DNA of 64,000 nt. Origin: Ascidia mentula. Lineage: Eukaryota > Chordata > Ascidiacea > Phlebobranchia > Ascidiidae. Within the stretch, counting starts at the first letter, position 1, and every line of letters starts with the position of its first letter. The notes under the pieces were generated by a model. That model ran no database searches. It was given only the letters and a program-made list of their open reading frames with translations, and was not told the DNA's origin. Location of the stretch: the NCBI GenBank assembly GCA_947561715.1, contig OX387200.1:1738501-1802500 (forward strand), read 5' to 3'. A program made the translations under genes and the position numbers. Positions 52,375-63,525 of the stretch are shown one piece after another.

Positions 52375-53384
52375 TAATTACCGCTCGCGTACCTGGAATG
52401 CCGTTGCGTACCACTAGTGGTAAGCGTTCCACCGGTTGGGAAACACTGAATTGGGCACATAATTGTACTTGAAGAAAACAACGCCTGGTCCAATTTTATC
52501 TGCTTGTATACAAGCTTTCTATGGAAAGAATTTAAACTTGTTGTCGACGCGCCCAGACACGACTGTACACGACTGTACACGACTAACAAAAGACATGGAG
52601 TTGTTTCGTCAACGTGATGATATTATATTCGAAATGTTTTTCTGCATGTGGGTGGAATGAACGCTTTATTCTACACAGGTCACTGACGAAGGTCATGCAA
52701 TGTAGGACAAGCTTCATATTTATTTTGTACCAAACAACATTCAAACTTCTCTGCATTAACTGAACGTACATAGCAAATTGTTGGCGGTTGAAGTTCTTGC
52801 TTTTAATATTAACTTCTTATGTTGTAGTACGGAACGCAGAAATACACCAATCAGCCGTTTCAGCATCAAACAACCTGCTACTCTGTTCTGCCCTATGTGT
52901 GTTTGCCTTAAAGTTATCACAGATTTTTTGGGTTAAACATTAATTTTTTTTAAAGTAAAAAATCTATACTGTTGAGTGAACTGGTTACGTACACCGAACA
53001 AAAGGTCGAGGTTCGGACACAGTTTCACAGAGGCTTGTATGACAGATTGAGAAACACTGGTGTAAATGATATTGGGTGGCGGGGTAGGTGTAATAAGCTC
53101 TTGTGCAACGTGATCTCCCGATAAATTCATGTTATTTCGCAATATTTATTTCAACTTTTAGTTAGTCAGTAAGTACTGGTCGCAAATGGTTTGGATTTTA
53201 CGTGGCGTGGCTTTTGTCACAAATCGCTTGTATTCCAAAAATCGCACGTGTGCTTAGGTATGTAAACAGGCGCGTGAAATCGCCTTCCTAATGAAATCAA
53301 TTACACCTTCAAGTGGATTTGTCGATGTAGATTTAGTGCACACTTAAGGTCGCTAAAATACCACACAAAACTTTTTTACTGACA

Positions 53385-53574
53385 GCATTGACCAAGCGTC
53401 CGACCCGTATACCAAGCAAAAAAACTGATCGGGATTCGTGCCCAGAACATCCTGGGTTCAAATCCCGGTGTGGTCAAAAAAAAAAGAAAAGGCATTGGTT
53501 AAGCGCTCGACCCTTGTACCAAGAGAAAAACCTGTTCAGGATTCGTGCCCATGATAATATCCTGGGTTTTGGCC
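53385..53574 (+). repeat. Two tandem tRNA-derived SINE copies
   Basis: Unit 1 (53,385-53,490) has an A-box-like head (gaccaagcgtccgaccc), the B box GGTTCAAATCC at 53,455-53,465, cggtgtggtc and an A-rich tail. Unit 2 (53,492-53,574) starts again with attggttaagcgctcgaccc and breaks off before the B box is complete. RNA polymerase III promoter boxes plus an A tail identify a tRNA-derived SINE. Fragments of the same family occur at 3.3 kb and at 60.53 kb. Confidence 0.7.
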
Positions 53575-53939
53575 GTTCGCTCGAGAAAACTTAAAGGAAG
53601 TTTCCATTAAGCAAATAAAAACTAACACTTGCCAACGGTTAAATGATATAGGTCGTAAATGACAAAGCGAGTATGTATGTGTCATTGTAAAGGTGACTAG
53701 GAGTGGCGAATTAAGTTCTTGCGCAACGTGAGCACCCAATTATTTACTTATTTACAGAAAAAAGATCAGACAGACAAAGAGGTACGTACGTGGTCACACG
53801 CACTGTTTAAATACACAGGCGTTACAAGATTAATCAGGACCATGCATGGTTGACAATACTGGTGCCAATAACAGCATACACTACCGCATTCTGCAAGCCT
53901 GTAAACACAACCTAGATTTCTCTAAACAATATGTAACTA

Positions 53940-54062
53940 TGTCAAGTACAGCATAATCTACATTTATTGTATTGGCAAAAAATAATAGAGAGTCGACATG
54001 AGGTTTGGAAAATGAACGCATAAAGTGAGCGTACAAAAATTCATGTTGTTTGGTCGTTAACT
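53940..54062. repeat. Diverged repeat shared with 50,410-50,525
   Basis: This is the second copy of the short sequence next to the minus-strand membrane gene, in the same orientation. No coding content is recognised around it. Confidence 0.45.
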
Positions 54063-54593
54063 ACTCCTCCATGTTGTCCTAACACGAAATCTTCATTTAA
54101 CACAGCAAATTTAAAATGACTTCTTGGCATTTTTACCAACTTGTTGTGTTTCCCACGTTGTGACAAGAAAATTGTCATTGAATATAATATATAGCTTCTA
54201 ACCTTTCACCATGCTGTGCGCCGAAACCAACACGGTTTATTAATGAGACACATGATCTTTTGTGTAATGTTCTGGGTAATAACATTAAAATTTATCTGTA
54301 ATAACAGAAAAAGTTATGGGTAATAACATTAAAAAAATGACACTGGTGGTAACTTTCATTGTTCCGTTGCGATTGTTCAGCGTTTCCTTTTTTGTAAAAA
54401 AATAATTGAAATTGCGGTTATTACTTAAAAAAAAATTATGAAATAATTTGGATTTAACGTTGAGCTTATTTCGCCACTCCTCATCACCTTTGTAATGACG
54501 CATACTTCCTAGCTAGTCATTTCTACCAAAACAACGGTAGATATTTTAACCACCTCATGGTCTGGTGAAAAGGGATTTCCCCGGTTAATCTTG

Positions 54594-55572
54594 ATGTGAT
54601 CGGGAAAAAATACTTACGTAGACAAGTCAGGTAAGACTCGCCTTTTTCTCGTCTCTCTCTTTCTCTCACGTAGACAAGTCAGGTTGTAGTGAACACACAT
54701 GTGTATTTTTAATATGTATTTTTATAATGTACGTTGATTACTTGCCGATGTTATGTTTGTGCAAATTTCATACCCTGGAGCGTTTACTCACGCATTCACG
54801 TAACTCTGAACGACCATTTAAAAACTTTCACGACCATCGCTCTAAAACAATCAACTCGCTTGCGACCCCGATAAAAACGTGTCAGTGTCTCCGCCTTGTC
54901 TGGACGCAGATATAGTGCGCTGGCACATCATGACTTGACCTGGAGGCATTTTTAACTTGAAGAAGTTTATTGTTCGAAAGAAAGTTGCAAGCGGGTTTAA
55001 AAAGCGATGTAATGCATTGTCTAAAAGAACAGATTACTTTAACAACTCAACTCAATGCCATTCTGACTATTTCGATTCCGAACGTTTAAATTGAACTCTT
55101 GGATTTGCTGTTTGATGTCTATGAAGTTTTTGCCATCTCAATAAAAGATTGTTATGCTGAAATGGTGTCAGATCTACACGGAGTTTTCTAAAATAGAACA
55201 CGCATCTACAAGGTAAGACTTGCTTTTTTCTCGTCTTTCTCTCTCTAACATGTTTGGCGGAAACTTACATGTGTTTAACTCATTTTCTTCAAAGTAAACC
55301 AACACAAACAAATGTTTAGTAGTTTGCACGTCATAGACAAAGGTTTATTTTTGCAACAAGAAACTTTTTGGTGTCCTACGCCAAATACGTTCCCACCAAA
55401 CCATACCCGACTTGTCTACGTAAATCTAAGAGAGAGAGAGAGAGACAAGAAAAAGGCGAGTCTTACCTGAGCAGTCTAATACCCGACTTCTCCACTAAGT
55501 CTGAGAGAGAGAGACGAGAAAAAGGCGAGTCTTACCTGACTTGTCTACGTAAGTATTTTTTCTATGTGATCG
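54594..55572. mobile_element. 961-base foldback DNA transposon with 9-base target duplication
   Basis: Element 54,603-55,563 is flanked by the direct repeat ATGTGATCG (54,594-54,602 and 55,564-55,572). Its ends are long inverted repeats: from the left GGAAAAAATACTTACGTAGA, continuing through CAAGTCAGGTAAGACTCGCC and a pyrimidine-rich CTCGTCTCTCTC; the right end is the reverse complement with one change at the second base. Subterminal partial copies of the same motif occur at 54,669, 55,200 and twice between 55,408 and 55,500, giving nested inverted repeats and (GA)n runs. A 9-base duplication with long TIRs fits the Mutator (MULE) group or a foldback derivative. No transposase is seen, so it is non-autonomous. 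CAG|GTAAGA in the TIR is a near-perfect splice donor. Confidence 0.85.
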
Positions 55573-55765
55573 TTGATAGTTTTATCTTTCCCGTCGTGAT
55601 AGCAGTCTAATTACGCCGTAAACATGTGCAGTGAACTGACGAGAACCGAACAGCTTTGAACCATAGGCGGTTATCAGAAGCTGTCGGGAGATACGGTTAA
55701 ATTAGCGTTTCAGAGACACAATAAAACAAATGCTAAATATGTGACATCCAGGGTTTTTGTTGCAG

Positions 55766-57608
55766 GATTTGTCATGGCTTTAGTTCTTTTCCTTTGTTTG
55801 TTTGCTTTTGCAAATAATGTTAATACATGTAATGTCTCCTTTGCTATCCATCGAAATCAATGTAAAGAACTCAATGTCTTTGCTGGGATGTCTGTGGACA
55901 TATCACTTCAAGGTCAATCTGTGATATGCCACCAGAATACTGTGGGAAATTTGACTATTGGAGGATTTATCTTTGAATGGTAAGTACTATAAACTGCAAT
56001 ACAGGAAACTGCGATGTAATACAGGAAGCTATTGATGCAATTAAGTGCTTAGCAACAAAATTGTTTGATTTTTCTGTCAAATCAATATTATGAAAATTTG
56101 TGCAAAAAATAATTGAGTGTTTATTTTCGATATAAATATATATACCGGTATATATACACCAGTAACCTTTTTTTTTTATAAAGCAGTGTAAATGACATTA
56201 CGGATTGGACATATGAACTGAAAAAAATCTGTGCGACAAATCATTTGGGAGGTTACAACTTCACTATAACCAGTATAAAGGACGTTGACCAAGAACAAAC
56301 TCTGTGCATTCATGTGAAAGCAAAAGGTAGAGTTTAGAAACATTACTCCATGTAGTACCACATAATTTTCCTCTGAGAGTTGTGAAATATAAACTTTGCT
56401 CATTAATTCTTGTGTTGAATAATGCACCTGGCAAATGTTCCACTTGTTTCCTAATGACCGTTGATGGGTCTTGTGACTTGCATAGGGGGCCTAATATTAT
56501 TCAACCTTATAAAAAGATTTTGCTCCTTAATGAGACAATATGCAGCAAGGACTTATTGATCCTCCTGTAAGATTGTGACCTATAGGTGGATATAAACAGC
56601 CCTAGGGAGTTGCTTAGGCAATTTTTCAGCAACTAATTTTGGTGCTATTGTGTAGAGGAGAGATGGGCCTTGCATAAAACCACAAAAGTACTTCTACTTT
56701 TTTTTTTTTTTTTTTTCCAGAAAATTCATTTTTCTGAAAATACCATTTGCTTTTTTTGTTGTCCTTTCACCCCAAGTAATGTCCATTCGGGGGTAATCAA
56801 ATGCCCCAATGTGCAAAAATGCACCGGTCTGGCGACCAATTTTGACCAGAATATATAGCTGAGGGTTGGATCTTTTACAAAACCACAAATGACTGGGTCC
56901 TTGATTGATTTATTTTTCTGTAAATATAGCCTGAAGTTTTAGCTATCTCTTTAGTTTTTACTTTTTAATAGTTACCTAAAACTGCCCGAATCTGGCTTAA
57001 ATTTGCCCTAGCAACAGCACATGCATTTGCACTCACTCAAAAACTTGACCCCAATGCATCACTGATTGCTTTGTGATATGCCCCTTCCATTGTGGCAGAG
57101 GACTACAAACTTATTTTAACAGAAATTCCAATATGGGCCCTACAGAATGTTATACAATTTTATTGATAGTTTCCTTATATTTTTGTTTAGGTAAACAAGG
57201 GTCCTCACAACTTAGTGAAGGACAAATTGCTGGAATTGTGATTGGAACTGCTTTGACTTTGGCTGTATTACTTTTCTATTTGGTTAGGTCAAAATATCTT
57301 GGTAAATTTTCCTTTTGTGCAAAAGCAAATTTGCTCGAGACCAAGTAATGTAAACATTTGACATAAAATAGCTAGCTATCCTGACTCTGGAGCAACATCT
57401 CTGCTTTGTTTTTAATTCATTGGACCACAAACTGTGTTTGTGCATTGTCACACTATTTTTATTAAATGTACATATGTATATATTGTATAATAGGCATGTT
57501 TTGTGATTTAGTGACAAATGTACCAAGGTATACTGAACTTATTTTATGACAAATTTCTTGCTATTTCTAGAAAAAATGCTACAAAATAAATGTTGTTGCG
57601 ACTGTTGA
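55766..57608 (+). CDS. Small cysteine-containing type I membrane protein
   Basis: Four exons: 55774-55979 (ATG at 55,774), 56187-56326, 57191-57301 and 57571-57608. They encode about 164 residues. The signal peptide is MALVLFLCLFAFANNV. The ectodomain has six Cys, two of them near exon 1/2, and N-glycosylation sequons (NVS, NLT, NFT). A membrane span IAGIVIGTALTLAVLLFYLV follows SSQLSEGQ, then RSKY and a very short tail from the last exon ending CCCDC. A strong acceptor (gttgcag) ends at 55,765, eight bases before the ATG, so the 5' UTR comes from an upstream exon or a trans-spliced leader. Junctions are all GT-AG and in frame. The ectodomain could be a small Ig-like fold but I do not recognise it. 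Alternative exons may lie in the 864-base third intron. Function unknown. Confidence 0.65.
56327..57190 (+). other. Intron 2 of the small membrane-protein gene
   Basis: This intron of 864 bases contains an 18-base poly-T at about 56,699. It also holds a phrase, 'ccttgcataaaaccacaaaagtac' / 'tcttttacaaaaccacaaatgac', repeated about 200 bases apart, which may mark a small decayed repeat. No clear additional exon is seen. Confidence 0.5.
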
Positions 57609-59759
57609 TGCTGGAACAACATCGTGCCATTTGGAACGGAAGATGTAGATTCTGAAAAGTCACTATATGACAGTGGCTTATGTGACAGACACATTTTTTC
57701 ATCAAAGAAATAGAACTATTCTCAGCTACCATGTAAATTGGTCATGTCTCATTCAACCACTCCCACTTGTCACTAAATTCGAATGAAAAACTTGTGGTAA
57801 AGTTGCACTCATCCATATCATAGAAATAATACCAAGTTAAGAGTTTATTTACTAACTAGCACTAAACTGTCTTCTGCTGTAAAAAGTATTTTATTTGTTA
57901 TCAGTTTAACTTTGCAATACACATTTCCGTTTTTTTGTAATATATCAATTGCACCTGAACTGTGTTGAGCCTTACTGTGACAAGCTTGATATATGTATGT
58001 ATTGAATGTAGTATGTGTTTTGAAACAAATATTCACTGCTTCCAAATTTACCTTTTTCATTTCGTGTTGGGTACTATACTTGCAATATTTATAGCCACGG
58101 AAATATTTATATTCGTGGCTATGCATTGTCATTTTATGACCACTAGCAGTGCATTTGAGGCAATGATTGGGTTCGATGTGCACGCTTTATTGGATTGAAT
58201 TAAATAAAATCACAAACATTGGACAATAGGTCACTTGGCGTCTTGGTTTTGTAGGGCGTTATGTAAACGTCTACACAAAATATTAACACTGCCGTATATC
58301 TGACTCCTGTTAAAAAGGCTACTATCTAAACCAAAGTTATAATCTGTCAGTTGATGCATAAATAAAAGACGCACAAGTATTACAACAAAACGTTACAAAC
58401 CACGCGTACTAAAGTCTCTGTCTGCGAGTCTATAAAGAAATCATGGAATAGAGTTATAGACTGAAATATCGCCCTCTTCAAAGACTGAATTATATATCTA
58501 TGACTCTATGTTTCTCTATATTTCTCTATGTTTTACCCTTGCGAAAAATGTGGCGTGTTAATGTGCCTTGCGACTAGCAGTTATATGCTCTTCGAGTCTT
58601 TGCTCGGCGAATAAAAAAGGATTCAGTCTGTGTCGAGGGGACACGGTCGCGAGATGTCGCGCTTGCCCAAATGCTTTTGCATTATAACACCAATTTCGCG
58701 TCATTTTGTGCATTTCTCCTGCTATTTTACTTCAGCAAGTTCAAAATTAAATAACATTAACGTTTTGGAAACACGTAGCCATGTCGAATCTAGAATAACT
58801 GTTATACAATTTCCTTCAACGATTCTGGCAGTTACTTACAAGGGACACAAGGTAACGTCAGGCGGTTCGTTGCAAATCAATATATCGTTACAGCTACCTC
58901 ACATGAAGGAAATGTTTGTGTTTACAAACGTAAATGGTGGTGAATTAGATTTGCATTAAGCTCATGTCAATTATTAAATGGGCCGAAAAATCATACATAA
59001 AAGCTGTTGATCAGTGATCTCTTGCTTCGAATAGCCATAACAACCCCTAAACTAGCACGAGGGTTTCTCCTAATGAGGGACAAAATAAAATGAGTAAAAA
59101 ATGCATGCAGGCTGGGCGACCTCGTTTGCGCAATGTAAGAAATAACGTGTCAGGCCCCTTAGCTGATGTCATGCCTCCGTGAGGACTTTCTAAGCAGACA
59201 ATGTTATGACCATTTTTCCACAATCAACCCTAAGTTGCCAGCAGTGACGTATGTTAAAGAAAATAATCTAACGTTTCGGACATGATTTAATTAAATCTAA
59301 CAAACACTTCTCAAAGTGTATTCGTGTGTGACGAAAACTTATTGAGATGCAAGCGTTATTACAACATCATAATATCAACGAAAATGAGATTGACATAACC
59401 ACTACGGTCAGGCTTTCGCTTATAACTATAAAAACGGTTAGACATTTGACAAAACATACTTAACAGCAGTTTGGCATTTTCTTACACAATCAGGCGCATA
59501 AAATCAAAGGGAAAAACAAACGACATACCTTATTATTGTTCGAAATGTTTGTTTCGAGCTTTGTCCTTGCTGGAGAACATCGAGAAATGTCTGAAAAACT
59601 TGTTTGACATGGTTAAAAATCTACGGTTAGTACAAATGTTAATTTTTAGACACAAGGAATTACCCATATTTGCAGTTAGTTCTATAATTTACGCAGATTA
59701 TTAATCAGAAGGTTTAAATGCCCATTCAAATATCACGTCTTTGGGTGGCACCAAATTTA
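57609..59759. other. Spacer before duplication copy 2
   Basis: About 2.1 kb without a gene I can support. The open frame at 58,630-58,959 (plus; ATG-started core MSRLPKCF..., 102 codons) and the one at 59,471-59,704 have no recognisable domain, no splice partners and no nearby poly(A) signal. A possible AATAAA for the upstream gene lies near 58,203. Confidence 0.5.
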
Positions 59760-59926
59760 TGAACTTTGATTACTTTTATCTTTAATCATTCTTTCTTTTA
59801 AATCTTTCCACACATATACGCGACCATTTAATTTGTACAAAAGCAAAATGTTTGCTTTCAACTCCAATCAACGCGTCTGTCGTATTTCTGTCGTTCTTTG
59901 TTGTTGTTTGATTTTGTAACATAGTG

Positions 59927-60415
59927 TTACTGCACGTCTCCATGTACCGCGATGCTGTGATGATTTTTTAAAATCAATAAACCGAGTTCCACTTTCAGAA
60001 ACGTCAAAGTGAGTTCTGAGTTGAAGGTTTTAATCAGGTCAGACAAACCAAACTTCATAAATAAATTGAACAAAGAATTTACCAACAATCCAAGTCCTAG
60101 TTGGAGAGTTATTTTTGCCTCAACATTCATGTGGGAAATATAAAAAATATACCAAAGAATAAATTTACATTCGAAAACCATCGCTGTTGCAGCCCAAAAT
60201 AACCAGCGCATAAATTTGAACCAGATTTATTCCTGGCTAAATGCGATGTGGTTGTCACAGATGAAGCAAATCCTACTGATGACGTTCATTGGCACCAAAG
60301 CCAAAATAAATAAAAATCCACACTCCCGGTGAGGTTGTAGCATACCTTGATTTCTATGACAGCGGACAATATGATCGATGTGTTGTAAGTGTGCTTGCAT
60401 TCCATCGGTTTGCAA
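59927..60415 (-). pseudogene. Relic resembling a multi-pass OST-alpha/TMEM184-type transporter, duplication copy 2
   Basis: The frame is longer than in copy 1. 60,211-59,927 reads MRWLFWAATAMVFECKFILW and continues through ITLQLGLGLLVNSLF to FLKVELGLLIL. The upstream segment 60,415-60,227 (FLFILALVPMNVIS) is in the same frame, separated by one TAA that is also present in copy 1. The hydrophobic pattern fits several membrane spans and recalls SLC51A/TMEM184, by eye only. A hydrophobic frame at 61,458-61,273 is the counterpart of the possible N-terminal part. It is probably a duplicated pseudogene; splicing around the stop cannot be excluded but no GT donor is seen there. Confidence 0.35.
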
Positions 60416-60525
60416 CTCCCTAGCGCGCTCTAGCGAAAGTTATGTAATTTAATTGTGCTCGGCAAGCGGTGCAAAAACCTCCAATCAAAAAAGGACAATG
60501 AACTGGAGATCAAACTTGGACGGGT

Positions 60526-60580
60526 GATTGGCAGAATGGGTCAAACGCCCGACCCACAGACCAAGAAAAAAAAACTTGCT
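60526..60580 (+). repeat. SINE head fragment
   Basis: The sequence gggtcaaacgcccgacccacagaccaag, followed by an A run, matches the 5' part of the 53.4-kb SINE. The equivalent in copy 1 (near 46,290) lacks about 9 bases between short direct matches. Confidence 0.45.
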
Positions 60581-60633
60581 ACAAATTTGTTAAGTTTTTG
60601 AACAATGTCCATAAACCTAGATGGTCGTGTACT

Positions 60634-60864
60634 GTTTAAAGCAGTGCTTCCCAACCAGTGGGTCGCAACCCATTGGTGGGTCGCGAAGCTATTTCAGGTG
60701 GGTCGCAAAGCATTTCTAAATCCTACAGTTCTCTAATAGATCACGAAATTATTGCATTATCATCACGTAACATTCGTTTGGTCACATCTCATTGTGGGTT
60801 GCACAATAAAACTTGCATTAAAAGTGGGTTGCGAACTGAAGGTTTGGGAAGCACTGGTTTAAAG
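60634..60864. mobile_element. Non-autonomous hAT element with 8-base target duplication (copy 2)
   Basis: Element 60,642-60,856 has the same ends and the same GTTTAAAG target duplication (60,634-60,641 and 60,857-60,864) as the element at 46,383. Identical flanks show that it was carried along by the segmental duplication and not inserted again. Confidence 0.92.
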
Positions 60865-62339
60865 TATCCCTCGTAATTTGGTGTGTGCGTTCTTTATTCG
60901 CTTTACTTTTACTTGTTTGCGTGTTTTTGATAATAATAGTAAAAAAAGGAACAGAAAAAAAATATTGTGTAAACTGCATACAAATGGGCAACTCTTTTGA
61001 TCTCTAAGGTTTCATCAGTGCAACTGGTGTGACTTTCCGACGACTTTGTCCACCAAACGGCCAAGCAAAGACTTCCACTTTGTGGTGACTATACAATCAC
61101 CGTCATCCGTTGGACACCAAACTAGGTGCAACCTTACGGAGAAAACAAGGTGGAAACACTATGGCCAAGCAAAACTCAACCTATAGTGCCGCCAGGCCCC
61201 GTGTCTCAATAGTTATATGATAAACACAGTGGAGCCAAGAAAAACAGTAGTTACAAAATTTTCGGTGATTGGTTATGACGGTAATTGTAGCCGTGATTTA
61301 TAAACTTCATTATAAACGAACAGGGAAGCTGCTGAGTGAATGGAAAGCGAAACCAGTAAGAAAGCATTGTGACTATCGCTGAAAACTTCGTCATATGATG
61401 GTTGACTCATCGCACGGAGTAATGGCAAACTAATATATGCCTGACTCTCTAATCCCATATAAATATCTGTCTCTATTTAGGAACAGCCTTATTTCGTCAC
61501 CAGCAAGCAGTTGGTTTGTCAGGAAGCGACATAAACAAGTCTTTTATTAGCCTGCAGCAGAACGTTGACCTTGTCTGTAGGCACGTTAAACTTCAGTGCT
61601 GTTACATGCAAATATTGTTTTGTAAATATGAAAACTAGGCGAAATCGAGGTGTAGATAATTGGACAGGTTTGAAATCACGCCTTCACTCACACAAGAATA
61701 AATCCAATATTACCATTACTAAATAGCGGGCAGAGTTTGTACATCAAGTTCCCCATGCAAATTGGACCTGAATGATTTTGCACTTTGGTATATTAGTTTC
61801 ATTGACTTTATGTGACTGCCGGGTGTAATTGCCATTAATTGCATCGATTTTTCGTTCGATTGCATGTTGGCTGTTTTGTAATTACCGAGGTTTTTACTTC
61901 TCCGAGAAGTTGATATTGTGAGGCATAAACTTCTCTGCTGGTTGCCGATGAATCACAGCCTTAAATTCGGAGTCATTATGCAAATAAGTTCAGTATTTAC
62001 AGTGGAAGCCATTCGACGAGTGCGAAGCTTTTGTATTGTTTTACTGTGCTGTGAGCTGCTGAAAAAATAACGAAAACAAACCACTGCCTGATAGTCGTGT
62101 AAGAAGTAGTTGATGCCAGAATCAAAACCCACTTTAACTTTATGAATATGCAATGCAGTGTGTGACCTAATTGGACCGAGCCACAAACCTTGACCAAAAT
62201 GTGTAAATGTTCAAGGTTTTGTTGCATGGCAGTTGTGTGCAACCGTTTTTGGCGCGGGGAGTGTTTACACTTAAGTTTTATGAAATTCTGCAGTTATTTC
62301 TTAATACGAAGCGATTCCATTTAAAACGCAACACCTATA
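60865..62339. other. Upstream spacer of EF-hand gene 2
   Basis: This is noncoding DNA, very similar to 46,608-48,080. It includes the counterpart of the hydrophobic antisense frame (61,458-61,273). No independent gene is supported. Confidence 0.5.
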
Positions 62340-62355
62340 TGACGTCACGCGTCAC
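62340..62355 (+). promoter_or_regulatory. CRE-like site upstream of EF-hand gene 2
   Basis: TGACGTCACGCGTCAC is identical in sequence and spacing to the site at 48,081. It is a candidate ATF/CREB-type promoter element, inferred from position and conservation only. Confidence 0.4.
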
Positions 62356-62453
62356 TGCAGTAAACAAAGCAACGTGCTCATTATTATATCCACACGCTGC
62401 GTTTGCGAATCCCACGCACATCCTGTTTTCATTGAACAGGTTGAATATAGTCA

Positions 62454-63525
62454 ATGTATAGTGCTGGTAAGTCTGTTGTTGCTGATATGAGAGGCAACAC
62501 AAGGTCTGCTGTAATGGATTTAGACAAGGCACTGAGGGGAGCCTACAGGATTTTTCGAAAGTATGACGAAGACAAAAGTGGAACTTTAGATCACAATGAA
62601 ATCCTGAATCTACTCCAGGCAAGCTGGTTGCAAATTAGTTGGCGTATAAATAATGTGTAGAAACCACGTAGAGTTTGTTAGATTGGTGCTTAATCGGAAT
62701 GCTTGGCAATATTGAAGCTGCTAACTGTTTGACTCCCATTATAGTGTTGCAAAGCAAATGCCTAATGCAAGAAATCAGCATACTCACTAAATTTAGCTTG
62801 TGGATATATTACCTTCTACGTTTTATAACTGTATGCATGTAAATTCCCACTTCAAGTGATATAAATACGTCCGTATTGTTTATAGAAAAAATGCTAATTA
62901 GTTTATAAAAACACGAAACTCTTTTTGTTTCAGACTTGTAACATCGCAGTGACGGAGCAAGAATGCCGAGAATGTTTGAGGGAACTTGACACGAATGGAG
63001 ACGGTGGGATGAACTTTATTAATATTTTGTTGTGAAAATTATTTCTATGGCAACCACGGCTTCCGTTTATGATGTTGTGGTTTAACGTGGGAACGCTGCT
63101 AACTTATGTAAAACCCGCCTATGTGAATTAAAAATTTATATATTGTTCCCACCTATAAATATTTTATGGTGGATGCTTAAGGTATTGTGAAGATTTGCAT
63201 ACACACTATTTATGGTTTGCAACATTCGAACATTCGTTACGTCTACGTGTTTTTACTTTGTGAAAGTGTAACGACTTTGAAGGCCAATTGTTACAGTCAA
63301 CACGCGAGCAAATGGGATTAGGGCTGTCTTGAAACACGTGCAATTTTTTAATCAACATGCAATAATGCTGTGTATAATTTAGTTTTTATTTAATATCATA
63401 CAGGGGTTTGGGACTTTACCGAATTCATGACGTTCTTGGGAATGATCTACAGCATCAAATTATCCGCGACTGCAGAGAAATTGGAGAGCAACGAGAAAAA
63501 AGAAGATTGTGTTGCAGCAGAGTAA
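62454..63525 (+). CDS. Small two-EF-hand calcium-binding protein, copy 2
   Basis: Three exons: 62454-62618, 62934-63003 and 63404-63525. They encode about 118 residues with the same intron phases and the same GC donor for intron 1 as copy 1. Both EF-hand loops (DEDKSGTLDHNE and DTNGDGVWDFTE) are unchanged. Exon 1 differs from copy 1 at five positions, all third-base and silent; exon 2 is identical. The five amino-acid changes are all in the C-terminal tail (S to T, D to E, T to L, N to S, N to K after SIKLSA). This pattern indicates selection on the calcium-binding part. Probable calcium sensor or buffer; partner unknown. AATAAA near 63,644. Confidence 0.85.

Larger units (their letters stand above)
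52131..54602. other. Repeat-rich spacer
   Basis: About 2.5 kb with no supported gene. It holds a foldback-family repeat arm (52,298), a hAT-like 3' end ending GGTTGGGAAACACTG (about 52,433-52,447), a short 10-base tandem repeat (acacgactgt, near 52,555-52,585), two tandem SINE copies (53,385-53,574) and a diverged repeat (53,940-54,062). Confidence 0.6.

Noticed and set aside
58630-58959. 109-codon open frame between the small membrane-protein gene and duplication copy 2
   Set aside because: No domain, no splice partner and no nearby poly(A) signal; cannot be told from chance.
59471-59704. 77-codon open frame with a Cys pair (YYCSKC)
   Set aside because: Too short and without any family resemblance or gene context.
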